Shown piece by piece: positions 11,305 through 25,200 of a DNA stretch of 64,000 nt; positions within the stretch are counted from its first letter, which is position 1, and each line of letters starts with the position of its first letter. The notes under the pieces are model-generated. The model had not been told where the DNA came from and did not search any database. It was given only the letters and a program-made list of their open reading frames with translations. Made by a program: the position numbers and the translations under genes. The stretch lies in NCBI RefSeq assembly GCF_037975245.1, contig NC_092583.1, positions 12,689,264-12,753,263 on the forward strand. The letters run 5' to 3'. Origin of the DNA: Apostichopus japonicus (lineage: Eukaryota > Echinodermata > Holothuroidea > Aspidochirotida > Stichopodidae).

Positions 11305-13977
11305 ATGCTTTAGACTTGGTTTTCAGAACCTGATCAGACACAACTTGGTTATCACTAAAACACTACTAATGAGAAATGCCGAAGTGAGTGTTTGTTCACT
11401 ATTATTAACAAACTCGAACATGTCCCACCTATCAGTTTAAGTTCCACAATCCATGTGCAAATTTGATGTTATTATTGTTATCGTATAGCCTAGGCTACAG
11501 TAGGTCTACTCTAACTAACGCAATGTTAGACACAGTGTGAGACTAGTGCTATAGCCTACGCAAACTAAAAATATATATAAACTTTCTTATCACTAAATTT
11601 TCTGATTCCAGTAGTGAATAACAGAGTTGCGGCTACATGTTGCTTGTACAAATTAAAAAAAAATACAACTTAAGTGTGGAGAGACGTACATCTGCTATGG
11701 AAGGTAGCAGCAGTTGTTGCCCGCCTTCTTCAGTTTTGACCGAGGAGTTCCTTGTATTTACAACAAGTCCATATGACTGACATCATTTCATGAATGACAG
11801 GTGTTCTACAAAAATAAAAGTTTTTATCGATTTGAAGCTAGCACCCATTACGAGCAGACATTTAGCTCAGACACTCAGAGCAGCCACAACAGCAGACAAT
11901 AACAACAGCCATGCATGAATTTGTATTGTGATCGGCTGGCCACTGTAGTTAGTACGCTTAGATCGTAGACACCAGAAGCTATAGAGGCAGACAATAGCAG
12001 CAGCTAATAAGAATAAGATCCGCAATACTTTGTCTTAGTTTTAAGTCGAGTTATGTAGGGGATACAGTGAAATGTCACATCAAGGGATACCACAACAATA
12101 TGGAACGCCCGAAGGGACAATTTTGACAGCAACGTAGCCTACCAATCTTATTGAAGACATTCTGTTCATGATTGATGACGGCGAAATTTTAAATGAGAGC
12201 GATGTCATTTAATATCATAGCGTCACAATCTGATATCACAGTCACTTAATTTCAATTATATTTTGGTGGAATGTTACAATTCTAAAATAACGTTCATTTA
12301 TATAGAAATCAGACAATCTGCTAGCGTCGAGTTACTTATGTTCTCCCCCAAAACGCCTCTACTTACGTTATTGATTAATTCTTTTATTCCTTGAAAATTT
12401 GAGATATAGGAAGTAACCTATCGTCTCTCCCGCCGCGGTAAAAAATACACAAAAATGACGCTAAGTCTGTTATTTATTCATACATTCTGAAACTATACAC
12501 GATTGGAAAACAAGTTTATACTATATACTTTACAATTATCCGTCATTAGAACTGTTCAAAGCTCTTTGAAAAGGATGGTTGTGCCATGATACTTTTTAAG
12601 TAAAAACCACCCTAGAGAGAACCTGTGCACGAACAGCCAAACACCGAACAACTGATCTACTACCCCCATTCACCTTGCATTGTGATCATCGTCAAATTTA
12701 TATCACAAGTCCATTTTTCTTGGCTCTTCGGGCTCTTATAGCAAACAGAATATCTGTACGGTCATGATACGGAAAATTGAGTGTGCCATGAATGCGCCAA
12801 CTAGTCAGCTATCGAAACGTACTAAGATATGATTAAGTGTGTAAGTTGGTGGGGCTTTTAACAGGCGTGTTCTACCTTAGCAGCAAAATAACAAATTAGA
12901 AAACTAGTAAACAAGGTACCGGTGCAAATGTAAAGAGGTGACGAAGTCGAGGCCTAAGGGACCTAGCGTAGCATAGTCGTCTATAAGATTAAGACAAATG
13001 TAAGATAAAGAACTCGATAACACTTTGTAGTGTTTTATAGTTTTTGATGCACTAAGGATGATGATAAACTCTAATGTCAATTGTTGTCGTACTCAGTCTC
13101 AGTAACGTTAGCGAAATTAACGTTGGGGACTAAGGCCTGTACTGTAGGCCCTACTGTACTTAAACTGTGATACTAACTCACTGGGCCTAACGTTACTTTA
13201 GCAATCTATACAGTAAGACCTAGGCCTACGTTGGGCACCGTATGTAGGCCTAAGTTGGGCAATGCTGGCAGTAGAATGTAGGTGCCTACATTTAAGTGTA
13301 AGTCCTATGCTACAAATTACTATTGCCAGTGCACATTTTATCTGAAGAAATGATTACAATACAAGGACTGCTAGCCTCTACACAGAAAATTGGCTTGTTT
13401 TTCCATGATGATCCCACTGCCAGGTTAGGCTAAGTATGGGTTGAATATCCACTAGGCCTACCAATTTAACAAAATAGCTTGTGTGTTGGCAGAAAATATT
13501 TGTTTATTTTTGTAAACATGGATTAACAAAGGAGACCCAGGCTTTTTAGATTCATAAATATGTCATTCTGTGCTATTCTAGTTAGGCCTGATGTATCTAT
13601 GTGGCAGGCAGTGACTAATAAAGCAAAGAAGCCATTTCGGAGAGCTCTTGCTCATCGTTCGACAGCATATATTTTTAGAGGGCAACCTTTCATAATAAGA
13701 TCTGTACATGACAAGGCCTAGATTGTTAAAACTGCTGTATGAGTTTTACTTTGCCTAAGTATGTCCAGAATTTGGGTAACAATCTCCCGGTTTTTCTTTT
13801 AAAATTTCCAGATTTATACCTTTAATGAATTGGCAGGTTCTAAGTCACAATAAATATTGGCCAATAGTTATTTTCATTATTTCACGATATTTTCATTTCT
13901 CTCAAAACTTGTGTTCCTCCCGAAAGCTCTTCTCTAAGAATGTTGTGACTCATTCCTGTGGCAATCAACCTTAAGAA
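11305..13977. other. Upstream region of NPHP3
   Basis: Non-coding, with many TAGGCCTA-like words between 13100 and 13280. NPHP3 5' UTR and promoter must lie here or immediately before 13978, but no TATA box or untranslated exon can be placed with confidence. No other gene is supported. Confidence 0.4.
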
Positions 13978-16900
13978 ATGGGTAGTGGGAGCTCATTTCC
14001 TCAACATGATGAGTTTGACCTGTCAGATGAACCAGGAGTTGTTAAACGTATCCCCATCGAGATGAACCCTAGGAGGACATTTGGGGGTGCTCTTCGGTCA
14101 GTGGGTTCTCTTGGAAGGCGTCCTCGTGGTGTCAGCCTCCGATCTACATTTTCTGTGGAGTTGGATAACACAGAAGTTGAGAAGATCAGAAAAGAATTTG
14201 AAATGTACAAAATCAGCAAACAAGCAGAAATGGGAGACTCCTTGAAGAAAGTTAATAAACTGGAAAATGAAAACCGGCGACTCAGAGCAGAGTTACAGGT
14301 AAGCGGTTTACCCATTTTTGCTTCCTTCCCAGAGTTGGTGGATAAGTAAGCCTCACTCAGTTTACTGCTCCACATACGAGATGGGAATGTAAGTATTCAC
14401 GCTCATAAATACCCAAATCAGTGAGTTTTGGTGGCATTTATGTCTTCATCAACCTTAACCTAGCATCACATTTCGTGCCCATTTCATTCCTTTTGAATAT
14501 GTATATTCATTTCCGGTACAACAGAGAATAATTTTAGTGTCCAAATTTTGCATAGCAGCTTTGAAGGCTCTGAGCTTTGTCTCCTAGAGATACTATAGTT
14601 CCTGACTGCACAAAAACTGCAATGCATCTTTGCACAAGTTTGCATTGGTACTTGTCCATTTTGCATAGCTTTTTATGATGCGATGCCCGGATAAAGTATT
14701 CCCTGTACAAAGATGAGAGCAATAAGTGCCTCAAACTGTCTTTCCAATCTCGTCCGTGTTTACTGTGTAATAGTAGACGGTGTAACGATTGATATTTTAC
14801 ACTTGTTGCATTCACAGCAATCAGTGATGGTGAATTATATTACTGCATGTAACTTAGTAACATACATACCACGTACCATCGGACAGATGAAGAACCAATC
14901 CTTGTTTACCATTTCATTTATCAGTTTTTCTAGCAGTGTCTTCTTCTAGCAACCTACAGAGACAGGATGGATAGGTTTTGAGAGGATGGAGGATGGATTC
15001 GTCTCTTTATTTGTAATTGATCTTGTATTTTCTTTCTTACAGGCTCTTCAAAAGACTTGCGACAAGTTAAGAACTCAGAGAGATTTGACGTTGGATGCAG
15101 AATACCAAGCTTTGGAAAGAGCGAGTAGCTTCGAGACAGAGAGAAACAAAGTACAGAAGCAGTTCAAGGTATATTCCACACAGTATTTGAAACAGAACAA
15201 TAATAATAATAATAAGGTGGTGGATCGCATAAGATCTTGTAAAGGAAAATATAGGTTTCATTCAAATCGACCATATCTTGAGTGATGCACAAGATATTGA
15301 CATTGAGATGGGGTTTTTGTCCAACTAACAGCAAGGAGTATTTTTCATTTTAAGATTTGAAAGTGTTACAATGTCTGTCACTGGACTATCTGCTTAAGAG
15401 GAATGGACATTAAGTGTCATCTTATATTTTTCTCTTTTTTTTTTAGTTGTGGGTGATGAATATGAGTGACTTTGTGACAGTCGTTCTCTAGTGTTCATTT
15501 AAACGAACAAGATCTTTCAAAATGGCTGATTTTATTACATGTATAATTGTACAACAAAATATGTCAAAGATAGATAGATAAACTGTGAAAAGACTAAAGA
15601 CACAATCTTGTTTTATTGTTTTTTTTTTCTTCAGATTTTCAGGGAAAGCAAAGAAAGTGAGATCAGAGATTTACTAAAAGCAAAAGAAAAATTTGAAAGA
15701 GCACTGCATCATGTAGACCCAGAGGCTTTGTCAGAAATGAGAGGGAAAGATTTGGCAGATGAAGGTGAGATAGTGTGTGCATTTAGGAAGGACCAGTCCT
15801 TTCAACCCCCCACCCGACCCCCTCCATGTCCCTCCCCTGCCTCCGTACACAACTCATATTTGGGCTAGTCACAACATATCTCGTTAAACGATGAGTAATT
15901 GTTTTATGTAGTAAAAAGTATGAAATGTCTGATGTGTGGATGTTTAGTGTTCATTGCATTTATTTCCCCTCAATTTTATGAGTATTTAGAAACACTACAT
16001 TTCAAACACAATTGACTACATTTCCATTTCATAAAATGTCCTAACTGTGGCAAAAAATATGAAATTTTTTAGTTTGGAAATGTACGGACTAGGTCATTTA
16101 TCCAGCCATTGTTTTTTTTCTTTCTAACTAATCCTTCACCAACCTATTGTCATCTTTCAGCCAATAGATTTCAAGAATTGTGGCCGTCTCTTCAGAGCGA
16201 GCCATCGATCGGGAGCTCTACCCAACTCCAGTCTCTTCGGAGAGCTTTTGATGAACTTGAAGGATTCCCTACTTCCAGTAGAGGTAAGAGAGATAAAAAA
16301 AAAAAAATTCTGATATGAGTTGCACATACACACACATAAGTGTGTTCTTTATTCAGACTGAGAACCCCTGCCCGCACCCCCTTGGCCTATGTGAATATCC
16401 CTGAACAATAAAATTCTGTCAGAGGACATGGTGATACTTTTCAAATGACATCTGGGGACTTTGAATTCCTTTGTTCAATCCTCAGTCAGAATTCAAATGC
16501 GTACATATGTTACAGACACACACACGCGCTAAGTTTGTACACTGTATCTACACTGTATGTGAGATGTGTAGGTTTGGTGAATAGAATATCAATATGTACA
16601 CTGTAGGATAGATGTGTAGGTTTGGTGAATAGACCATTAGCTTTGGGGTGGATACCAATTTATCGTATTTGCGGATATTTAGTTACAATGCAATCGTAAC
16701 TTGGTGGTAACAACTAGTCGGTCTCACGGACAAACCTCCACAGCTGGTTTTGGTTGTCGGAACAGAAGTTTGGTCATCTCGTACGACCAGAAAACCATTA
16801 AAAACTTGCCCAGCAGTAGTTTACCCTTAGATTTTTAGGGTTGTGATGGGCAGAAATGTGAGTTAAACAACATCGTGGGAGACCCACCGGCATTTTTTAT

Positions 16901-19900
16901 TAAAACTGTAGTTTGCAGGTAAAAGTTAGAACTATAGGAATCTTCCCAAAGCCTATCAATGTCATAAAGTTTCTTAAAAGTCTTTCAAAATTTCTAACGA
17001 TATGAGCCGTTTGCTTCTTCCTTTTCTCTTCTCAGCGTGGACTGACCTTCCTTCTCTATCCTTCGCCCAGACGTTGACTTCTTTCTCTTTCTCACCGTCC
17101 TCGATCAGAGTTTATGTTTCTGTGTCACCTGATCTGTCACATGATGTACTGTCATTTCTAAAGGTCAGTATCAAACCCAAGAGGGTCCATGTCGTAATTA
17201 AATTTTTAAAAGTGTTTACATAGAAAGCAACTCATCTCTCAAGTGGTTTTCAAAAGTGAGGACTCCCAAATGCAAAAATTTGTCGATACCGTCAGCTCGG
17301 TAATTTCCATGAATTGCATGTGTTCCATGACAGGCCTAAAAGGGGTGCTTGTAGTAAGATTACTACAGCATCGGTACGAGTACAAGTAGAATTCTCTGTG
17401 TTAAGAGTACAGAATATGAGTGCAAAGCTCTAAGCATGAGTACAAGCATTTTGGTTTTGCGCTAGTATCTATAAATGCTTTTGAGTATAAATCTATAAGC
17501 CTGGGCGAATGTGCCTACAAGCAGCTATGCTAGAATATGAGTACCAGAGTGGACTCACTACACGCAGGGGTGTGTGTGAAAGCTTGCATCAACAAGATGA
17601 ACCACTGTGTCCAAAGTAGCACGATGAATGGGGCTGCAGCATCCTGCAGCCAGGCTGCATAATTTCACACAATAGGCAGTTGGTGTTTGTGCTGATTCAG
17701 CCTTACTGCCGAGAATTTTGCAGCCCCTGCAGCTTCATATTTCGGACACAATGCATACGTAAGACAGTTTTCTCATCACACGTTAACTTTCATGTCATGT
17801 TTTATTTGAAGAAAATATCTCTTCGTCCAAGTGCTTTTCAAAGTATTACTTTTGAAAGTCTACAGGCTTCAAATACATAAGAGGATTAATATTAACAATG
17901 TCAAGTTGCTAATTCCAAGTACCTTTGAATGTTAAGTCGAGTTGTTTGAAGTATCCCATGTATAATTGAAATCCCATCCATCTGCTGGTTTTATATATAA
18001 CTTATTTACTATGTTTTGTTGACTGTTAAGTATCATTCAGTCTACTAAAGTAGAGTTTTAAGGTATGCTGCAGGTTGATTTTGAAGTTTTACCAGTTTTC
18101 CCCTTCAGCTTTATATTAGCCGTAAAACAGCAGTCATCAAACTTTTCAGCCCAGACTATAAGTTAGAAACAATATAAACTTAATATCTGCTGGCAAGTTC
18201 CAAGAACTGTAGATAAATATTTTGGCATCAGGAAAAAAATGTGCCACCCCTTTGGTTCATGTTCCACAACCTTTTTCAAAGTTTTTTGTTTTTAGTTTTA
18301 ACAAAGTTAGGAAATTCCATTTCCTTTTTGATCATGCAGTAACGAAAACTGCAAGAGTTACTCATTGCGGAATTGCGACAAATTTAGAAATTTCCTTAAT
18401 TGCTGTGTTAATGTATGTAAATTGGTCTGTAATCCAATCAAAAATGCTGCCCTGTAATTCAACTCTAAAAGCCTGATTCCTCATAATGTAAGGAAATCGG
18501 TTGGTATGTTACTCAAGATTCCTTTGAGCTTTTGTTTGATCAATACTTTTCAAACAACAAAAATTGTCCGTCCGCAAAAGTACTTAAAATGAAGTGCGAG
18601 TTGTTAATTATTCGCTAAATAGCTAATCTTTGAACGACAGACAAGCTTACATGATAGAGCCTCAGTTTGACCAATTACAGTTAGGAATAAAAAAATTGGT
18701 ATGTTTGGCTAAATAGTTGCCAAACATTGATAAAGTGTCACAGTGCTGCTTTAGCATATCACTGCCTAGTTGCTTTTATATTACAATCATGTCCAAGGTA
18801 ATACTTAAAGAAAGATAAAGAGGCAACTTTAAAGGAATATAAGAATTATGTAACCAAAAAAAATCTCCAACTAGTTTACACACACCAATTTCACCATTTG
18901 ATCGTTTATTTTTTTGCCAGTCAAGGGAGGCGAACCTCCGGCATCTCTGTGAAAAAGAAAACAGGTTCCTTTCGTTGGTGTCATTCTCTGGACATACAGA
19001 GGATGAGGAAGACCAATTCATGAATATGCATGAGGTCAGAAGGAATGAAATCAAGAGATCCAACATATTAGTGGCGGTTGTGTCTAAGGTTGACAGGTGA
19101 GGTGTAATTAATAATAATAATAATGGTGATTTATAACATGCACAAATCCAACATAATTAATATCAATAGAGCTTCTTGTACCGTTTGGATGTAACTTTTA
19201 GGACAAGTGATCGTGTTTGCCTCAATAATAATGTTGCCAATTTCCGAGCAAAATTTCATGAGGATAAAATATACTCTTAACTTGTTGTTTTAGTGCTTAA
19301 GAACACATAGTCTGTAACTTTTTTAAATTATTTGTGGAGACTCAGGAGACTGGCCACCCATATGAAAAAAAGATAATTCATGGTACCTGCAGAAATTCAA
19401 ATTGCCCAAAAAATAAGTAAATTAATAAGTAAAAAATATAGTAAAAGAGAAAAGTTTAAAAAAGTCAAGAGTTGTTTGAAGAGAAAGAAAAGAGAACATC
19501 AGCAGAGTGTTCTACCGTCTTTTCTTTTCATCGTAAGATATCCTGATTTATGGGTGAGTGATTGGTTGTCGGCTTCGCAAACAGTAGTGGTAAATCACCA
19601 GTAGTAGCAAACATATTGGCAGGACAATTTAGCAAGGTTTCCAACCCCGTGAAGACATTGCCTAGGTCCGCAAAGCTTTAAAGGCAAATGTATCTTAAGT
19701 CTCATTTGTGGACATTTAAAACTCTTGACTGAAATGTCTACTGTTGTTCAAGATTGTTTTCTGAACCATCTTTTCAAAAGTCAAGTAAAATGTTATTTTA
19801 ATCCTTCAATGCATTTCTGAAATAACACATAAATGTGGCATTGAAGAAATAACATTGTCTTCATGTTTAACAGTTCACTGGAAAGTTTTACCTTAGGTTA

Positions 19901-22237
19901 TTTTTCGGCTACAACATTCCCCAATATTCCTTGTCGGTACTTTGTGGCCATCTCAGCAATACCTGGATGAGCTGTGATGATATTTTCATGTGGAGATGTT
20001 TCAATATAGCATATTATCATAATGTCGATTGTTATGAATTGATATAATCAATCTCATGTTTGCTGTCGATTTTGTTTTCATTTCTTATCAATATTATATT
20101 CTTTTTCCTTTTTTTTTAATCATTAGTGTAATTGTTTACCTTTGTTCATCCTCAGACTTGTAGAAGAAGATCTGAATCTGGGTTACCTTAGCAATCCTGG
20201 AGAAAGGAAGACAATTTGTTTGTTTCACAATATGTCAGAGCAGGCTACGACTCTTTCGAGACAAGTTAAAAGTAAAGGACTTGCTGTGATCATTGAAGAT
20301 GATCTGACGTTAGAAGGGAAGTTGAATTCACTCTATCTGGAGATAGAAAAGCTGCTGAAACTGGTAAGATTTTGTTTTAAATTTATTTCGTGCAAAAAAG
20401 GTTCCATTCCTCCACCACTATTAAATCATCTCAGTTGTCCATTTATGCCATCTCTTCATTTCCGTCCTATAGTCTGTTGTTGTTTGTATATTTTCAATCA
20501 TTCAAAAAGTTTTACCAGTTATCTCGTTGACAAGCTAGACTTTCTTTAACGATTGTGTAAAAGCAAAGTTGATTTGTCCAACCAGGTTAATACATGTAAA
20601 CTAAAGACCATTTCAGAATACTCTATGGTAACGGACTGCCCGGGGTTAAATATTCTGTGTCCCACATTGCTTTCACGACCCTATCTTCAATGCATCCTAC
20701 AGAAGTTCTTAAGCAGCGCAAAACATGAAATAGGTAAATTACTACTTTACGGACGGAAGTCTGATACATGACATAAATCTATGTATGTTTTTGCTTGTTT
20801 CAGGAACTAGGTCATGACACCACATCAGAGGTATACCCAGCCTGCAGGGTACCATCCGATGTAATGGAAGGCCCAAGAAATGGTGCATTGTGGGATCTGT
20901 ACGGAGAAAATGAACAACAACAAACGCTGGTAGCGGCCCTGGACTGTGTTTGTGAGTTGGGCGTGAGTAAGGTAGGTTTTCTTTTATTTGGCATCTTTTT
21001 TTGAAATGAACAGATTTGAAAGAGACATGAAGATCCTCAAGGTCAAAGCAACTTACAAATACACAGAATGCAAAGAGAGCCCATCAAATTCCCATCTCTG
21101 AAGGCTGTTTTTGTTACTAAGGTATGATGATGGTGAATGTATTTGTTTGCAGATTATGTGTAATATGCACATTCTGCGATAACCTGTGATGTGAGTCATC
21201 AGACCTTTGAGCAAATCTTCCACAATTAAAAACAAAAATGAACGATGAGTGTAAATAATTTGAATGTGACTTTTAATGTTGATAGTATGATGTATTAGTT
21301 TGTTTGAAGCCCTTTGAAGTGGTAGAAGGGGGGAGGGGGGGGGGGTGGAACCCTACATTGTTTTAACATGTTAGCAATTAAAAATGGATACAGATGACAC
21401 TGCTGATACAGCCTGTACAACTTTCCCTATATGTTTGTCTCCATTTTAGCTGCATGATAGACTCAATGAGCACATACTAGCAGCTGGTCCTCTCCCGCCT
21501 CTCTTGGTCCTAGGAGGGCCTGGTTCTGGTAGATCCCTCCTCCTTGCTAGGTGGCTGTCCAATCACGTGAAGCGGAATCCGTCTTGCCTGGTCCTATATC
21601 ACTTCGTGGGATCACCGTCCAGCAGGAGTGCGGTCGTAGTCAATATGATACAGAGATTGACATCACAAGTGAGTCGGGATACCGAGGGTTAGCCAGGGTT
21701 TGCCATGCATCCAGATTTACCCGGACATGTCCTCTCATTGCTATCTTATGTGAACATCTGAAAATTGGAAGAATGAAAAATTCCCAGGTTTTTAGGTAGT
21801 TCTGACAAAGTTGTAAAAAGTTGCAAAGTTTTTAGTAAAAAGCTGTTTTGACAGTGATTTGGCCATCTAGCTACTCCAATGAGCACAGAAAGGCAAATGG
21901 TCACACCATCCTGATCTTACAAGACATATTGCATTGTAACTTCCATTTATGGTACTATTTCAATATGGATGCTAGGTGCCTAGTCATTGCTCACCCACAA
22001 AGGGGATGGAGAACATGGTCCCCCTCCCCCAGGCTGTGACAACTTTGTCCTCTTTTCGTCATATAAAACAACGTAAAGCCTAGATTGTGTGGCTTTCTCA
22101 TGTTCTTTCGTTTCTCTCATGACAAACACACAGTTTCCCTCCAAGACTGTTTAAATTTGAAAATGGGAAAGTCCTTTTCTGTTGTTATTTTTGGAATGAG
22201 AATTTATTTTTCTCCTCTTACTTGTACTGGGTATTAA

Positions 22238-22284
<47 letters not shown>

Positions 22285-25200
22285 TTTTTTTCATTATTTG
22301 GATTTTACTTTTTCTCATTCAACAACAGGTGATGCAGATAGTGCCATCGTCCCAGAATTTGACCTCTGACCCATCCAGGCTGCTAGAAGAATTTCCTTAT
22401 TGGCTGGAAAAGGTCTCAACTAACCTGCCGGATGGAGTGGTTTTGGTCATTGACTCCGGAGATCGATTTCAGGTACTTTTTTCAAGCATTTTCAAGCATT
22501 TGATTGATTTTGTTGGGACTTCCTATATAGTGGAGGAGATTTATGTTTGTCTATGTGTGTATGTGTTTGGGGGGGGGGGGGGGGGTATTATGAACCTTCT
22601 ATGAAATTTCCACACCCATTATCCGATGTGCCTTCCCAGCCAAATTCCCACCACCCTAACCAAGAACCAAGTAAAATGTAGGCTGTATACCCACACATGT
22701 ATCTCACATAACATTTCACCCTTGGCACCTCCCAAATTACAAGTCTTACATTTACCAAGAAACATGTAAAATGTGGTTTTAATACCTTTTTCTTTTCCTC
22801 TCACTAATCAGGGGGACAATGATTTGATTTAATTAAGAGAATAGTAGCCCTAGGGGAAACTGTAATATATCTACAAACTTAACTCACACATGTAATACAT
22901 GTTTTACAAAGTCAAATTTAGTTTTCTGCAACTTGCTGTAAATGCTCTCCTGTTTTGGTTTTGAGAGTTCCTTCAGGTTTGAGAATTCCTTCAGTTCATT
23001 TCAAACCTTTTCAAAGCCCAGTTACACAGTCAGTGGTAACTGTTATATACAAAGCCGATTGTACATTGTTTGGTTTACGTCAGTTCTTGTACATACCTGC
23101 CCTCGTGAGAATAAAAATGATTTTTTTATTTTATTTTATTTTTATTTTTTGGAATGATCATTGTTAGCATTTTCAATGATAGTCACCTATTGATTAACGT
23201 TTTGTTTTTAATTCAATTCTGTTGTTTAGACATGTGAGGATAACCTTGCTTGGCTTCTCGATCCTCTTCCAGTGGAGAGTCGAGTGATCATCTCAGCTCA
23301 GGTAGAAACATGCCCTAAAGTATGGAGGTGAGTGTCTATAACCCTGTTTGATGTTACTGCAGAAGTGGAAAACTGAAGAGGAGAAAAAAAAAAAATTGAC
23401 CTTAGTGATAGTAGTCCTCAAGATTGGAATGTCATTTAATTCTTTTTATTGAACTTAAGATTTCATGACAACATTCGCAATAAATTGATTTTATAAAGTT
23501 TCAAGTCTCTGAAGATGGATCCTTTGCTTTGAAATGTTGTTTTCCCCAATTAATTTACTCCAATCACTTCTTAAAAAGGCAAACATGTAGAACCATTTTA
23601 AATCAAGAGGATAGTTTCCTTATCTTTCCTCTCCCCTCCCTTCCCCCACCCCTTCCCCACCCCTTACCCCACCCCTTACCCCACCCCTTCCCCCACCCCA
23701 ATGTGATTGTCTAATTTAGAAATATTGCTTTTCTTGCATTCAACATTTAACACCGCAACATTTAAAATATAATTTACTTTCTCTGTTCGACCAGGTCTTG
23801 GCCAGTTTTGGAGATTGATCCCTTATCAGAAGAAGAGATTAGTGAGTTTCTCCAGACTATCCCTCTAAAGAAGGACTCCTATCTCTCAGAGGACATGGAG
23901 AGGCAGGTCCTAGAGAGGTGCGGAATGGGCGATGCCGTCCATCCTCTGTTCTTGACTGTCCTGATGTCTGCCCTCCTCTCCAATCTGAGATGGACAGACG
24001 AGGAAGTTGTGGAATGTCTGAACTGCCCCAACACCGAGCAGTTATACCAATATTTGATTCAAGATATCTTAGGACGACATAGTAGAGCAGCTCCTCACGT
24101 TAGAAAGGTAAGTTACACGTTTGAAAGATTTCATGTTTTGGCAAATTGCTTTCCTTATCTTGAAAGGAACTTTTTTCAGTTCAGGAGAGAAGTAATTAAC
24201 AAAACTCTTTTATGTAAGTATCGAAATTAATTTAGGCAAGAAAAAGATAAACACCTCAATTTTGAGCCAGGGTTTGAAGCAACAACCTTTTTAGATGCTT
24301 GGTTTGTTTTACCTAAATACCAAATAATCTGTTTCTCTTGTAATGGAAACAGAATATGGCAAAGTTCTTCCCCTTTAAATTCTTTTCAGGCATTGCAGTT
24401 GATTTTGGTGTCTCAGAACGGCATTCCAGAATCGGCTTTATTCGATCTCGTACCAGAACTGACCTGGAACACATGGGCTCCTGTCTGTCAAGAACTTCAA
24501 GATAGATACATTTTGACGGTGAAATGCGGACTCTTAAATTATGCTTACAAACAGGTATGTGTAATCGTAGTACCTTCAATGAGTACAGTTTATCATGGTA
24601 TACAGCGAGTACGCAATGGTAGAGAGCGCAAATGTCCTTTCTAACGGATAATAATTAGTAAATGGCGAACTCTCCCGTTCTGCTTCATGGTTTTAGTCAT
24701 ATCCTTCGATTTCCTGTTTTCATTGATGATTTAATAAGATTAGTTTAGTTTATAGACCCAGGGACCAGTAAGCCATACTGTAGCTTATTTGGGACTCTAT
24801 CCATGTTAGATTGCACCAGGATAAGACAGATTTTATATTTGTAGCAGGAAATATTTTAGTGTTCAAGTCTTGTGTAGCAGTTTTCAAAGGCTCTGATATC
24901 TGTCTCATTTGGATACTATAGCGTCTTTGTAGAAAGTTTCTATACAGCTTTATGTTTGTTTAGCCACTTGACCTTTCTGTATAGCAGTTTGCATTGCGAT
25001 ACTGGATAAAATATTCCCTGTGTAGGGTCTGGAATCTGTGTGCACCATGCATGGAGAAAATGTTCCTAAGTTTTACCGATGGATTTAAATTTGTTGCATC
25101 GTTCTGGTAAATGGGCAAATTTCAGTAATATGTCATGAAAGTGGTACGACAAACAGTCGATGCTTCGTTGTTTACTTACTTCAATCTTAGCTGTTTCCAT

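Noticed and set aside
11093-11341. 82-codon minus-strand frame
   Set aside because: Lies almost wholly inside MITE-like repeat copy A, so it is a by-product of the repeat.
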